Shown: positions 1-9,494 of the stretch, one piece after another
Layout: every line of letters begins with the position of its first letter
How positions within the stretch are numbered: position 1 is the stretch's first letter
Assembly (NCBI GenBank): GCA_902542765.1
Contig: CACBVW010000002.1
Coordinates: 1 to 64,000 of the forward strand
Reading direction: 5' to 3'
From: an uncultured SAR116 cluster alpha proteobacterium
GTDB lineage: Bacteria; Pseudomonadota; Alphaproteobacteria; Puniceispirillales; Marisalimonadaceae
DNA length: 64,000 nucleotides
The notes under the pieces: model-generated
Database searches by the model: none
What the model was told of the DNA's origin: nothing
Seen by the model: only the letters and a program-made list of their open reading frames with translations
Position numbers and translations under genes: made by a program

Positions 1-2
1 GA

Positions 3-815
3 AAACTTTATTCTCTAGAACCTTTAAAATCTAAAAAAAAATTTGTTAAAATTGAAGTCGATAATTTTATTATTAAAATTGCTGAGAAAAAATCTGAATT
101 AAAAAAAGCTCAAGCTCTTAGGTATTCAGTTTTTTTTAATGAAAAAAAAGCTATACCAACAATATTGAAAAAAATTTTAAGATTAGATTATGACAAAGTA
201 GATAAGTTTGCTGATCATCTCATTGTAATAGACAAGAATAGAAAAGGTATTAAAAACAAAATTGTAGGGACCTATAGACTTATTCGCGGTGATGTGGCAG
301 CTCATTCTGGTGGATTTTATACTTCCTCAGAATTTGATTTATCTAAGATATTGAACTCTTACGAAAATAATAAAATACTAGAATTAGGAAGGTCATGTGT
401 TCATCAAGATTATAGAAATGGAACCGTAATGAAACTTCTTTGGAAAGCAATTGCTGAATATGTTAAATTAAATGATATAAAAATCTTATTAGGATGCGCA
501 AGTTTTCATGGGACTGATATATTGAAGTATACTAATGAATTGTCTTACTTAAGAAACAATTTTTCTTTACCAAATGAATTATTAGTAAAAAGTTTGGATA
601 CAAAAATATATCCTGCTTACACTGAAATTAATTCAAAAATTAATGATTTAAGAACTTTTGTAAAATTGCCGCCACTTATAAAAGGGTATCTTAGATTGGG
701 TGGAAGGGTCAGTCATGATTGTTTTATTGATCATAAATTCAATACAATAGACCTATGTGTGATTGTAAAAACTGACAATATAGATGAAAAATATAAGAAA
801 AAATATTTAAATTAA
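3..815 (+). CDS. OlsB-like acyl-ACP N-acyltransferase (GNAT fold), 5' end missing
   Basis: Homologue of the L-ornithine N-acyltransferase family (OlsB, GNAT fold), which moves a 3-hydroxyacyl chain from acyl-ACP to ornithine in the first step of ornithine-lipid synthesis. The reading frame is open from base 3 through a TTG at 165 to the stop at 813-815. The residues before that TTG look family-like (AQALRYSVFF near codon 37), so the true start lies at or before the window edge. Other family-like segments are ELGRSCVHQDYR and the C-terminal GYLRLGGRVSHD followed by FNTIDLCVIV. The stop is 6 bases before a PlsC-type acyltransferase, the usual OlsB-OlsA pairing and the usual alphaproteobacterial neighbours of miaB. 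The substrate is inferred from family only, since OlsB-like proteins with other acceptors exist. Confidence 0.85.
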   Translation, partial: KLYSLEPLKSKKKFVKIEVDNFIIKIAEKKSELKKAQALRYSVFFNEKKAIPTILKKILRLDYDKVDKFADHLIVIDKNRKGIKNKIVGTYRLIRGDVAAHSGGFYTSSEFDLSKILNSYENNKILELGRSCVHQDYRNGTVMKLLWKAIAEYVKLNDIKILLGCASFHGTDILKYTNELSYLRNNFSLPNELLVKSLDTKIYPAYTEINSKINDLRTFVKLPPLIKGYLRLGGRVSHDCFIDHKFNTIDLCVIVKTDNIDEKYKKKYLN

Positions 816-821
816 TAAAAT

Positions 822-1646
822 ATGATAAGTAAAGAAAATTTTTATCACAGTCCTATAAATAACTTGTCATTTATAGACAACTTAATTTTCTATTTTAAAC
901 TTGTATTTTTTACAGTTGTTTTCGCTCTCTTATTAATTTTATCTGTATTACTTGGTAAAATAACACCTTCAATAGAGAAATGGTCGCCGGTTTTATTTCA
1001 CAAAATGTTACTATGGTTATTGTCTATAGAAGTGGAAGAAGTGGGTAAATCAGATCAATCCAAAAAAAGTAACTTATTTATCAGCAATCATTTATCTTAC
1101 TTAGATATTCCAATATTGGGATCTAAATTTCCAATGAGATTTGTAGCAAAATCTGAAGTTGAGAGTTGGCCAATTTTTGGTTTTTTAGCCAAGAAAGGTA
1201 GATCAATTTTTATAAAAAGAAATAAAACAGATAGTTTTACCCAAAAAAACAAAATACTAAATATGCTATCATCTGGCGAGAAGATTTTTATTTTTCCTGA
1301 AGGAACAACATCGGATGGAAATAGGGTTTTAGAATTTAAATCAAGTTCTTTTTCATCAGTAGAAAATCAAAATTTTATAATTCAACCTATAGTTATTGTT
1401 TATTCAGATTTAAATGGCATTCCTATTAACAGATGGCTTAGACCTATGATAGCCTGGTATGGAGATATGGACCTTAAGCCACATTTATCTAAATTTATTG
1501 GGTTGATGTCAATTAAAGCCAAACTAATCTATTTAGAACCAACAAATACCCAAAATTTTGAAAACAGAAAAGTTTTAAGTAATCATTTAGAAAACAGAAT
1601 AAGAAAAGTTTATTCTAGCGCTTTATCAAAAAAACTTGCAAAATAA
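822..1646 (+). CDS. PlsC/OlsA-type lysophospholipid acyltransferase
   Basis: Membrane-bound 1-acyl-glycerol-3-phosphate (or lyso-ornithine lipid) acyltransferase, 274 aa. A hydrophobic segment at about residues 22-45 should anchor it in the inner membrane. The catalytic H-x4-D is NHLSYLD, with H90 and D95, and the substrate motif FPEGTTSDG starts near residue 158. The ATG lies 6 bases after the OlsB-like gene, so the two are probably co-transcribed and could be the two acylation steps of ornithine lipid synthesis. A role in phosphatidic acid synthesis (PlsC) is the main alternative, and sequence alone does not separate them. Confidence 0.85.
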   Translation: MISKENFYHSPINNLSFIDNLIFYFKLVFFTVVFALLLILSVLLGKITPSIEKWSPVLFHKMLLWLLSIEVEEVGKSDQSKKSNLFISNHLSYLDIPILGSKFPMRFVAKSEVESWPIFGFLAKKGRSIFIKRNKTDSFTQKNKILNMLSSGEKIFIFPEGTTSDGNRVLEFKSSSFSSVENQNFIIQPIVIVYSDLNGIPINRWLRPMIAWYGDMDLKPHLSKFIGLMSIKAKLIYLEPTNTQNFENRKVLSNHLENRIRKVYSSALSKKLAK

Positions 1647-1691
1647 TTTTATAACTGGCAGTAAGTATCATTAATTTATGATGAAGTATTA

Positions 1692-3038
1692 ATGAAAAAG
1701 CTATTTATTAAAACTCACGGATGTCAGATGAATTTTTATGATTCTGATAAGATGACAGATTTATTAAAAGCTCATGGTTATCAATTAGATGATAATGAAG
1801 ATGATGCTGATCTTATAGTTTTGAATACATGCCATATACGTGAAAAGGCAGTTGAAAAAACATATTCTGAGTTAGGGCGTATAAGAGATAAAATTAATGC
1901 CAGAAAAGAAAAAAATGGAAAAAGATCAATAGTAGCTGTTGCTGGTTGTGTTGCACAAGCACAAGGTAAAGAAATTATTAAGCGTTCACCATGGGTTGAT
2001 ATAGTTGTTGGGCCTCAATCATATCAAAATCTTCCTGAATTAATTGCAAAAGTTGATCCGGTTGGTAAAAATAAAAATATTAATATTGACTTCCCTACTA
2101 TTCCAAAATTTGACCAATTACATGTCAATATTGAAGAAAAAGGTCCCTCAGCATTTTTAACAATACAAGAAGGATGTGATAAATTTTGTACTTTTTGTGT
2201 TGTTCCTTATACAAGAGGAGCTGAATATTCAAGACCTTTGACGTCAATTATAGATGAAGCAAATAAATTGACAGATGTTGGTGTTAAAGAAATTACTTTA
2301 TTAGGACAAAATGTGAATGCTTGGAACTCAAAGGGTTTAGATAATCAAAATTGGGGTCTTGGTAGATTAATAGATGAACTAGCTAAAATTAATAAACTTA
2401 AATTTATTAGATATACTACTTCACATCCTCTAGACATGGACATTGAATTGATAAAATGCCACAGGGATAATAAAAAATTAATGCCTTATCTTCATCTACC
2501 TATTCAATCAGGTTCAGACAAAGTGCTCAAAATGATGAACAGAAAACACACAGTAAAAGAATATTTAAAAATTATTGAAAAAGTTAGACACTACAATCCT
2601 AAAATTGCAATATCAGGAGATTTTATTGTTGGTTTTCCTGGAGAAACTGAAAAGGATCATATGTCAACCTTAAGTTTAATCAAACAGGTCAATTACGCGC
2701 AAGCTTATTCATTTAAATATTCCAAAAGACCTGGAACGCCAGGTAGTGTTTTTCATAATCATGTAGATGAGGATAAAAAGAACTCTAGATTGTATGAAGT
2801 TCAAGAATTACTAAGATCTCAGCAATTATCGTTCAATAACCAAACTATTAACTCTTTAATAAAAGTATTAGTGCTTAAAAAAGGAAAGAAAAAAAATCAA
2901 TATATTGGAAGATCACCATTCAATCAGTCTGTTTACTTTAGTTCTAAAAATGAGAACTTGATAGGATCATTTATAGATTTAAATATTACTGAAGCTTTTC
3001 AAAATAGTTTAACAGGTAATATTCTATCTGATTTATAA
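1692..3038 (+). CDS. miaB: tRNA-2-methylthio-N6-dimethylallyladenosine synthase MiaB
   Basis: Radical-SAM methylthiotransferase that adds the 2-methylthio group to i6A37 in tRNAs reading UNN codons. The N-terminal UPF0004 domain supplies three cysteines for the auxiliary 4Fe-4S cluster (C11 in HGCQMN, C47 in NTCHIRE, C86 in AGCVAQ). The radical-SAM cluster motif is C162-x3-C166-x2-C169 (EGCDKFCTFCVVPYTRG). A TRAM RNA-binding domain fills the last 60 or so residues. The length of 448 aa is normal. Two upstream ATGs near 1678-1683 are out of frame, so the ATG at 1692 is the start. It is followed by phoH and ybeY, the standard alphaproteobacterial order. Confidence 0.97.
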   Translation: MKKLFIKTHGCQMNFYDSDKMTDLLKAHGYQLDDNEDDADLIVLNTCHIREKAVEKTYSELGRIRDKINARKEKNGKRSIVAVAGCVAQAQGKEIIKRSPWVDIVVGPQSYQNLPELIAKVDPVGKNKNINIDFPTIPKFDQLHVNIEEKGPSAFLTIQEGCDKFCTFCVVPYTRGAEYSRPLTSIIDEANKLTDVGVKEITLLGQNVNAWNSKGLDNQNWGLGRLIDELAKINKLKFIRYTTSHPLDMDIELIKCHRDNKKLMPYLHLPIQSGSDKVLKMMNRKHTVKEYLKIIEKVRHYNPKIAISGDFIVGFPGETEKDHMSTLSLIKQVNYAQAYSFKYSKRPGTPGSVFHNHVDEDKKNSRLYEVQELLRSQQLSFNNQTINSLIKVLVLKKGKKKNQYIGRSPFNQSVYFSSKNENLIGSFIDLNITEAFQNSLTGNILSDL

Positions 3039-3063
3039 CATTAATATCGAAAGCTTATATGTA

Positions 3064-4056
3064 TTGAATTATAAAATAAAAAAAGAAGAAATTTTACTAG
3101 AACTTCCTAGTAATTCACTAATAGCAGTTTTAGTGGGTCATCATAGCATTAACCTTGCAAAATTAGAAAAGTTAATAGACGTAAACATAAACTTGTTTGG
3201 TAACCAATTTAATATCTCAGGAAATGCTGAAAATATAAACAAAGCCAAATTAATTATTTCAAATGTTTACAATAAACTATCTCTTAAAAAATCAGATGTT
3301 ACAGAGTTTGATTTTTCAAATTTTGAGACTGAGTTGAGAATGATAAATGGCATTTCAACTAATCTAAAAATAAATCAAAAAATTGATAAACAAGAAGATT
3401 TAAAATTTGAAACCTGGAAAAAAATTATTATCCCTAAGAGTGTTGGTCAAAAAAAATATTTTAAAGCTCTAAATAAATTTGAATTAGTTTTTGGACTTGG
3501 ACCTGCTGGAACTGGAAAGTCCTACCTTGCTGTTGCAAAAGGTATTCACATGTTGAAAAAAGGTCTTATCGAAAAAATTATTTTAACTAGACCAGCTGTC
3601 GAGGCAGGAGAAAGGCTTGGTTTTTTACCAGGTGATATGAAAGAAAAGATAGATCCTTATCTCAGACCCATATACGATGCGTTATATGGAATGATGCCAG
3701 CAGATAGAGTTGAAAAAAAAATTCAGTCTGGAGAAATAGAAATTGCGCCTTTGGCATTTATGAGAGGAAGAACGTTCACAAACTCTTTTATCATAGTAGA
3801 TGAAGCACAAAACACTACATCAATTCAAATGAAAATGGTTTTAACCCGAATCGGGGAAGGTTCCAGAATGGTAATTAATGGTGATTTAAGTCAAGTTGAT
3901 TTGCCATTAGGTCAAATTTCTGGATTATATGAATCAAAAAAAATACTTAGTAAAATAAAAGATATTGGGATAATATCCTTGGATGCTAATGACGTTATAA
4001 GGCATCCAGTTGTTGCTAAAATAATTAAAGCATATGATAACTACACTAATAATTAA
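3064..4056 (+). CDS. phoH: PhoH-like P-loop ATPase
   Basis: PhoH family (PhoL branch) cytoplasmic ATPase, 330 aa, thought to act in RNA metabolism with its neighbour YbeY. Walker A is GPAGTGKS at residues 146-153 and Walker B is the IIVDEAQN segment near residue 228. The N-terminal part looks like a small KH-type region. The start is a TTG at 3064: the ATG at 3059 is out of frame, and no ATG or GTG occurs in the open stretch between the miaB stop and this codon. The gap to miaB is 25 bases, and ybeY follows 17 bases downstream. Confidence 0.93.
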   Translation: MNYKIKKEEILLELPSNSLIAVLVGHHSINLAKLEKLIDVNINLFGNQFNISGNAENINKAKLIISNVYNKLSLKKSDVTEFDFSNFETELRMINGISTNLKINQKIDKQEDLKFETWKKIIIPKSVGQKKYFKALNKFELVFGLGPAGTGKSYLAVAKGIHMLKKGLIEKIILTRPAVEAGERLGFLPGDMKEKIDPYLRPIYDALYGMMPADRVEKKIQSGEIEIAPLAFMRGRTFTNSFIIVDEAQNTTSIQMKMVLTRIGEGSRMVINGDLSQVDLPLGQISGLYESKKILSKIKDIGIISLDANDVIRHPVVAKIIKAYDNYTNN

Positions 4057-4073
4057 TATTTAAAAAAGTATTC

Positions 4074-4586
4074 ATGAAAGAAGCTGAACAAGATTATAGA
4101 ATATGGAAAAATAAAAATTTTGTTGTAGAATCCAGGATAACTTTGTCATTATGGGATGAAATATTAATTAATAATTTTCATGAAAAATTAAACAAAATTT
4201 TAAACGAAATTGATGAACAAATTGGTTATGTTTATAGTAATTCAAAAACCCTAATATCAATTTCTTTTTCAGGTGATAAAAAAATTATGGAGCTAAATAG
4301 TTTTTTTAGAAAAAAAAATTCATCTACAAATGTACTTTCTTTTCCTTCTAATAATAAATTTAATAACACTTTATTTTTAGGTGATATAATTTTTTCAATT
4401 GAAACTATTCTTAAAGAAGCAAAAAGTTATAATATAACTGTAGAAAATCATTTAATCCATCTGTTTGTTCATGCAATTTTACACTTATTAGGTTATGAGC
4501 ACGAAACAGAAGAACAAGCAAAAAAAATGGAAAATTTAGAGATAAAAATATTAAGTAATCTTCAAATAGATAACCCATACAATTGA
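4074..4586 (+). CDS. ybeY: Endoribonuclease YbeY
   Basis: Zinc-dependent single-strand endoribonuclease used in 16S rRNA 3'-end maturation and ribosome quality control. The family metal motif H-x3-H-x5-H is present as H133, H137 and H143 within HAILHLLGYEH. The strand before it, VLSFPSNN and LGDIIFS, matches the YbeY core. Its 170 aa are within the family range. It sits in the conserved miaB-phoH-ybeY-corC-lnt run, 17 bases after phoH and 30 before corC, and is probably translated from the same mRNA. Confidence 0.95.
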   Translation: MKEAEQDYRIWKNKNFVVESRITLSLWDEILINNFHEKLNKILNEIDEQIGYVYSNSKTLISISFSGDKKIMELNSFFRKKNSSTNVLSFPSNNKFNNTLFLGDIIFSIETILKEAKSYNITVENHLIHLFVHAILHLLGYEHETEEQAKKMENLEIKILSNLQIDNPYN

Positions 4587-4616
4587 ATTAATAATGGATA
4601 ATAAAGAACTAAATCA

Positions 4617-5486
4617 ATGAAAATTAACTTTCCAAGTTTCTTTAAGAAAATAAATTCTAAAAATTTAAATAAAGATCTTGATCAGGAACTAGAGCAATTT
4701 GTTGCTAAAAGAATAAATGCAGATGATTCTAATGGAAAAACATTAAGTCATGAAAATGAGCTACTAAAAAATCTAGCTGGCTTGCGAGGAATAAACGCTT
4801 CAGACGTAATGGTTCCCAGAGTTGATATAGTATCTGTAGCAATGTCGGATGATTTTAATGAAATAGTAAAACAGTTAATTAAAACAAATCATAGTAGAGT
4901 TCCTGTAAGAAATGAAAGTTTAGACGATATAGTAGGTATACTTCATATCAAGGATGTACTGGCTAATTTATTTTCAAAAGAAAAACAAAATATCAAAACT
5001 TTGTTGAAAAAGCCAATTTTTGTCTCTCCATCAATTAGTTTATTAGATTTGCTGTATGAAATGAGAATAAAAAGACGTCATTTAGCTCTAGTTGTAGACG
5101 AATATGGTGGCATAGATGGCTTAGTTACAATAGAGGATTTAGTTGAAGAGCTTGTTGGTGAGATTGAAGATGAACATGATTTATCCTCAGAATGTAGATT
5201 AGAAAAAATGGAAGACGGGTCAATAGTTGTTGAAGCAAGAATAATTATTGATTTGCTTGAGAATTTTATTCAATCTATAAGAAAAGAAGATTTAAATGAG
5301 GAAATAGAAACATTAGGAGGCTTTATTGTAAGTATTGCTGGGAGGGTGCCGGTAAAAGGTGAAGTAATTAAGTACTCTCCTTCAGGATTAAAATTCGAAA
5401 TATTAGAAGCTGATCCAAGAAAAGTTACATTAGTTAAAATTACTGGACTTAATAAAATGACATACTTAAATAAATTAGAATTATAA
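4617..5486 (+). CDS. corC: CBS-domain CorC/HlyC family protein
   Basis: Soluble CorC/TlyC-type protein of 289 aa without a membrane domain. A CBS pair lies at about residues 60-180 (begins ASDVMVPRVDI, contains HSRVPVRNES and LVVDEYGGIDGLVT). A C-terminal CorC_HlyC domain (about residues 205-280) contains IETLGGFIVSIAGRVPVKGE. The family is linked to magnesium/cobalt efflux, but the biochemical role of the soluble alphaproteobacterial form is not established. The fixed position between ybeY and lnt is typical, and the lnt start is 8 bases downstream. Confidence 0.93.
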   Translation: MKINFPSFFKKINSKNLNKDLDQELEQFVAKRINADDSNGKTLSHENELLKNLAGLRGINASDVMVPRVDIVSVAMSDDFNEIVKQLIKTNHSRVPVRNESLDDIVGILHIKDVLANLFSKEKQNIKTLLKKPIFVSPSISLLDLLYEMRIKRRHLALVVDEYGGIDGLVTIEDLVEELVGEIEDEHDLSSECRLEKMEDGSIVVEARIIIDLLENFIQSIRKEDLNEEIETLGGFIVSIAGRVPVKGEVIKYSPSGLKFEILEADPRKVTLVKITGLNKMTYLNKLEL

Positions 5487-5494
5487 ATTTATAA

Positions 5495-7033
5495 ATGAAT
5501 AAGTTTCTTGCTTCACCGAAATTTAATTATTTGTCACTTTATATTTTTGGGGCTATTGCAACTTTTTCAATTCCTCCCTTTTCAATTCTTCCTCTTTTTA
5601 TTGCTATTGGTTTTGGTCTTTATCGAATAAATTTTCAATCTTCATTAATTCAGATTTTTCTTTCTGGCTGGTTTTTAGGATTTGGCTGGTTTTCATTTGG
5701 TTTATATTGGATTGGCTCAGCCTTTTTTATGGCAGACACTTATCATGTCTTCTTAATGCCTATTGCTATTATACTTCTGCCAAGCTTACTAGCAGTATTT
5801 TGGGCTAGCGCTTGTATTTGTGCTAAACTTATTAATAGAAACACAAAATTTTCTATTCTGTATTTAATTGTTTTTTTATCATTATTTGAATACTTAAGAG
5901 CACAGGCGTTTACTGGTTTTCCATGGTTAATGCCTTCAATGATATTTGCATCAAATGTTTATTTAATTCAAGTATTTTCATTTGTTGGAAGTTTCTCAAC
6001 AAACATAATAGTTTTAACATTAAGTATTTTACCATTTATTTTTTTTTCAAATTTTAAAGGAAAAAATGCTCTTTCATTAATTTTATTAATACCAATAGCA
6101 ATTTTACTTTTCTTTGGAATTTTAAGATATTTTAATAAAAGTTTTCTAAAAAACACTGATCAATTAGTTACCATTGTACAACCTAACATTAAGCAAAAAA
6201 ACAAATGGATTTTAAAAAATAGAGAACAACATTTAAATAATCTGACAGAGTTGTCTATTAAAGATCGTAATAGTTTAAATAATAAAAATAGAATAATAAT
6301 TTGGCCAGAAACTAGTTTTGAAGGATCAATCCCAAGTGAAAAAAAGTTATTATCTAATATTAGTGAAAAAATATTAAAAAATAAAAATACAACATTGATA
6401 TTAGGTCTTCTGCGAACTGATGAAAATAAGGTTTTCAACTCACTTGTTTTTCTAAATTCTAAGGGAGAAATAATACATAATTATGACAAAATAAAATTAG
6501 TACCATTTGGAGAATACATACCGTTTAGGCAATATTTAGGTACTTTGACAGAAATGTTGGCGCCAAAAGACTTTACTAGTGGTAATTTAAAATTAAATCC
6601 ATCTATTAATGGCTTTGAAAATATTATTACATTAATTTGTTATGAAATCTTATTTACAAATGAAATAGTTAGAAGACTCTCTAAAAATACTAACTTATTG
6701 ATTAATATTACAAATGATGCATGGTTTGGTAAAACAATTGGGCCATATCAGCATTTAATTCTTGCTAAAATAAAGGCTGTAGAATTTGGTTTGCCACTAG
6801 CAAGAGTAGCTAATACTGGCATTTCAGCTTATGTTTCACCATACGGAGAAATAATTGGTAGAATTTCTCTTGATAAGAAGGGAGTAAAAACTTTTCATCT
6901 AACTCCTGCATTGAAAAATACGTTATATAAAATTTACGGAGAATACATTTTTTTTGTTTTAATTTTAATTTTATTAATTATAAACACTATATATAATTTT
7001 TATTTCCAAGGAAAAATATTAAATGAAAAATAA
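5495..7033 (+). CDS. lnt: Apolipoprotein N-acyltransferase
   Basis: Inner-membrane enzyme that adds the third acyl chain to the N-terminal cysteine of lipoproteins, 512 aa. Several hydrophobic helices occupy residues 10-215, followed by the nitrilase-like periplasmic domain and a last helix near the C-terminus. The Glu-Lys-Cys catalytic set is visible: E272 in WPETSFEG, K332 in [11 protein letters not shown] and C382 in ICYE. The 3' end overlaps the metK start by 11 bases, so metK translation is probably coupled to it. The helix-turn-helix gene often found between lnt and metK in alphaproteobacteria is absent. Confidence 0.96.
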   Translation: MNKFLASPKFNYLSLYIFGAIATFSIPPFSILPLFIAIGFGLYRINFQSSLIQIFLSGWFLGFGWFSFGLYWIGSAFFMADTYHVFLMPIAIILLPSLLAVFWASACICAKLINRNTKFSILYLIVFLSLFEYLRAQAFTGFPWLMPSMIFASNVYLIQVFSFVGSFSTNIIVLTLSILPFIFFSNFKGKNALSLILLIPIAILLFFGILRYFNKSFLKNTDQLVTIVQPNIKQKNKWILKNREQHLNNLTELSIKDRNSLNNKNRIIIWPETSFEGSIPSEKKLLSNISEKILKNKNTTLILGLLRTDENKVFNSLVFLNSKGEIIHNYDKIKLVPFGEYIPFRQYLGTLTEMLAPKDFTSGNLKLNPSINGFENIITLICYEILFTNEIVRRLSKNTNLLINITNDAWFGKTIGPYQHLILAKIKAVEFGLPLARVANTGISAYVSPYGEIIGRISLDKKGVKTFHLTPALKNTLYKIYGEYIFFVLILILLIINTIYNFYFQGKILNEK

Positions 7034-8198
7034 TTATTTTTTTACCTCCGAATCTGTTTCAGAAGGTCATCCTGATAAAATTTGTGATAGGATATCAGAC
7101 GCTGTTGTAGATTTAATGTTAAAAAAATACCCAGAGGCAAGGGTTGCATGTGAGACAATGGTATCAACCAATAGAACAATAATTGCTGGAGAATACAGAC
7201 TACCAAAAAAAATCAGTATTACTAATGAAGAAATTGAAAAATTAGTGAGGAAAACTGTTTATGATATTGGTTACGAGCAAGAAGGATTTCATTGGGAAAA
7301 AATGCACTTTGAATGTCATCTTCATTCCCAATCTTCAGACATTGCTATTGGTGTAGACAAATCAGGTAACAAAGATGAAGGTGCAGGTGATCAAGGTTTA
7401 ATGTTTGGCTATGCTTGTAATGAAACTGATGCGTTAATGCCTGCTCCAATTTATTATTCACATAAGATATTAAAAGAATTGGCAAAAATAAGACATAATG
7501 ATAAAAATTCTATTTTGTTACCGGATAGTAAGTCACAAATAACACTAGAATATGAAAATGATAAACCTATAAGAGCATCTTCTGTTGTTGTATCAACACA
7601 ACATAAAAAAAATTGTTCACAAAAAGATATCCGTGATATCGTAAGGGAAACTGTTAATAATGTTTTACCAGTAGGTTGGATGTGTCCAGAGGATGAATTT
7701 TATGTTAATCCGACAGGAATTTTTGAAATTGGAGGGCCTGATGGAGATGCTGGGCTTACTGGAAGAAAAATTATCGTAGATACTTATGGTGGAGCATCAC
7801 CTCATGGTGGTGGAGCATTTTCTGGTAAAGATCCTACTAAAGTTGATAGATCTGCTGCTTACCTAACAAGATATTTGGCTAAAAATGTTGTTGCTGCTGG
7901 CCTTGCATCTAAATGTACAATACAAATTGCTTATGCAATTGGTATTTCTAAACCATTATCTCTATATGTTAATACTCAAGGAACAGGAAAGATTAAAGAT
8001 AATGAAATAGAAAAAATTCTAATTGATTTAGTTGATATGTCTCCAAGAGGAATTCGAGAACATTTAAAACTAAATAACCCTATTTATGTTCCAACTTCTG
8101 CATATGGGCATTTTGGGAGGGTTCCAGATGAAAATGTTATAGGTTCTTTTTCTTGGGAAAAAACTGATCTTGTCAATGATATTTTGAAAGACATATAA
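7023..8198 (+). CDS. metK: S-adenosylmethionine synthetase
   Basis: Makes S-adenosylmethionine from methionine and ATP. At 391 aa it is full length. The N-terminal signature is [16 protein letters not shown]. Further on are [12 protein letters not shown] and the glycine-rich phosphate loop [18 protein letters not shown]. The ATG lies inside the end of lnt (11-base overlap), so there is no room for a SAM riboswitch directly upstream and expression must follow the upstream transcript or an internal promoter. trmB, a SAM-dependent methyltransferase, begins 5 bases after the stop. Confidence 0.98.
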   Translation: MKNNYFFTSESVSEGHPDKICDRISDAVVDLMLKKYPEARVACETMVSTNRTIIAGEYRLPKKISITNEEIEKLVRKTVYDIGYEQEGFHWEKMHFECHLHSQSSDIAIGVDKSGNKDEGAGDQGLMFGYACNETDALMPAPIYYSHKILKELAKIRHNDKNSILLPDSKSQITLEYENDKPIRASSVVVSTQHKKNCSQKDIRDIVRETVNNVLPVGWMCPEDEFYVNPTGIFEIGGPDGDAGLTGRKIIVDTYGGASPHGGGAFSGKDPTKVDRSAAYLTRYLAKNVVAAGLASKCTIQIAYAIGISKPLSLYVNTQGTGKIKDNEIEKILIDLVDMSPRGIREHLKLNNPIYVPTSAYGHFGRVPDENVIGSFSWEKTDLVNDILKDI

Positions 8199-8203
8199 TA
8201 AGA

Positions 8204-8878
8204 TTGAAAATCAATAGTTTCACTGAAAACCCTCAATTTTATGGTAGAAGAAGAGGTAGAAAATTGTCAAAATCTGGTCAATTGGCAATAAAATATGGAG
8301 AACATTATTTTATTAAAAAAGGAGAAATTTCTAGTATTTTTAACTATCAAAAAAATATAGTCCTTGAAATTGGTTTTGGAGATGGTGAAAATTTAATTAA
8401 TTCTGCAAAGTTAAATTCTAATTTTTTTTACATTGGTGCCGATCCCTTTTTAAATACAACAGCTAAATGTTTAGGTAAAATTCTTGAATATAAATTAAAA
8501 AATATTTTTATTTGGCCAGATGATATTAGAAAAATTTTAAATTTTTTTCCTGATAATAGCGTTTCAGAAATAAAAATACTTTTTCCTGATCCATGGCCCA
8601 AAAAAAAACATAGAAACAGAAGGTTGATACAGAACGAGTTTATAAAAACAATATATCCAATCATCAAACACCAAGGAACTGTTACTATTGCTACAGACCA
8701 TGATTTATTGAAAAAATGGGTGTTAGAAAAATTTCAAAACTTTAAAGAATTTGAATGGTTAGTTAAGAATTCAAATGATTGGCGTTTAAGGCCTAAAGAC
8801 TGCTTTCAAACAAAATACGAACTTAAATCAATTAATCAAAACAGAAAACCTAGTTGGTTTATTTTTAAAAAAAAATAA
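8204..8878 (+). CDS. trmB: tRNA (guanine-N7)-methyltransferase
   Basis: Methylates G46 in the tRNA variable loop using SAM. The SAM-binding motif EIGFGDGENL is at residues 55-64, and the TrmB signature FPDPWPKKKHRNRR is near residues 127-140. Length (224 aa) is normal. The start is a TTG at 8204, 5 bases after the metK stop; no ATG or GTG is available. A hairpin terminator follows about 65 bases after the stop. Confidence 0.95.
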   Translation: MKINSFTENPQFYGRRRGRKLSKSGQLAIKYGEHYFIKKGEISSIFNYQKNIVLEIGFGDGENLINSAKLNSNFFYIGADPFLNTTAKCLGKILEYKLKNIFIWPDDIRKILNFFPDNSVSEIKILFPDPWPKKKHRNRRLIQNEFIKTIYPIIKHQGTVTIATDHDLLKKWVLEKFQNFKEFEWLVKNSNDWRLRPKDCFQTKYELKSINQNRKPSWFIFKKK

Positions 8879-8943
8879 ATACATCCTATTGTTTAAGCAA
8901 AGTTATTGATTTTTTCATAAAAAAAATTTATTGTATTGCTAAG

Positions 8944-8969
8944 AGTGAGTCATTTGACTCGCTTTTTTT
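8944..8969 (+). terminator. Intrinsic terminator (or attenuator) just before rimP
   Basis: An 8-bp stem (AGTGAGTC with GACTCGCT, one G-U pair, ATTT loop at 8952-8955) is followed by seven T residues. It sits between trmB and rimP and ends only about 20 bases before the rimP ATG. It may simply end the upstream transcript. Its closeness to rimP also allows a role as a regulated premature terminator of the rimP-nusA-infB operon, which would be inference only. Confidence 0.7.
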
Positions 8970-8988
8970 ATTTATGGAATTTTAGCTC

Positions 8989-9471
8989 ATGGTTGAAGAA
9001 CAAATAAGAGACCTTTTGTTATTAAGATTAAAGAATTTGGGATATCATCTTATTCGCGTTAAGCTTACTAGTGTTAACGCAAAAAAAACATTGCAGATCA
9101 TGGTAGAGAGAATTAAAGATAAAAAAATGGATATTGAAGATTGTGTTTTTTTGAGCAAGCATATATCCACTTTTCTAGAAGTTGATGATCCAATAAGTTC
9201 TTCTTATATTTTAGAAGTTTCTTCTGGAGGATTGGCAAGACCTTTAACTATAGTAGATGATTATGAATCATTTAAATATAATAAGGCAAAGATAGTATTA
9301 AAAGAAAAGTTTTTAGGAAAAAAAACTTATAAGGGTTTTCTTAAGGGGATTGATAAAAATGGTAAAATTTTACTTGAAACTGAAAATCATAAAATAAAAT
9401 TTAATTTTTTAGAAATTGAAAAAGCTAATATTGACCCAAACTGGGCAATTGAAAACAATTCATTTAACTAG
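8989..9471 (+). CDS. rimP: Ribosome maturation factor RimP
   Basis: 30S subunit assembly factor, 160 aa. The N-terminal domain contains the family-like LEVSSGGLARPL segment, near residue 75, and the C-terminal part is an Sm-like barrel ending with an FLEIEKANI stretch (standard RimP ends in this style). It opens the rimP-nusA-infB-rbfA-truB-rpsO-pnp operon. The rimP-nusA gap is 23 bases. The hairpin just upstream may control or isolate this operon. Confidence 0.94.
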   Translation: MVEEQIRDLLLLRLKNLGYHLIRVKLTSVNAKKTLQIMVERIKDKKMDIEDCVFLSKHISTFLEVDDPISSSYILEVSSGGLARPLTIVDDYESFKYNKAKIVLKEKFLGKKTYKGFLKGIDKNGKILLETENHKIKFNFLEIEKANIDPNWAIENNSFN

Positions 9472-9494
9472 TCTATTTTAAATAAGGAACCATA

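Noticed and set aside
6988-7033. SAM riboswitch before metK
   Set aside because: metK starts inside lnt, so there is no leader region for one.
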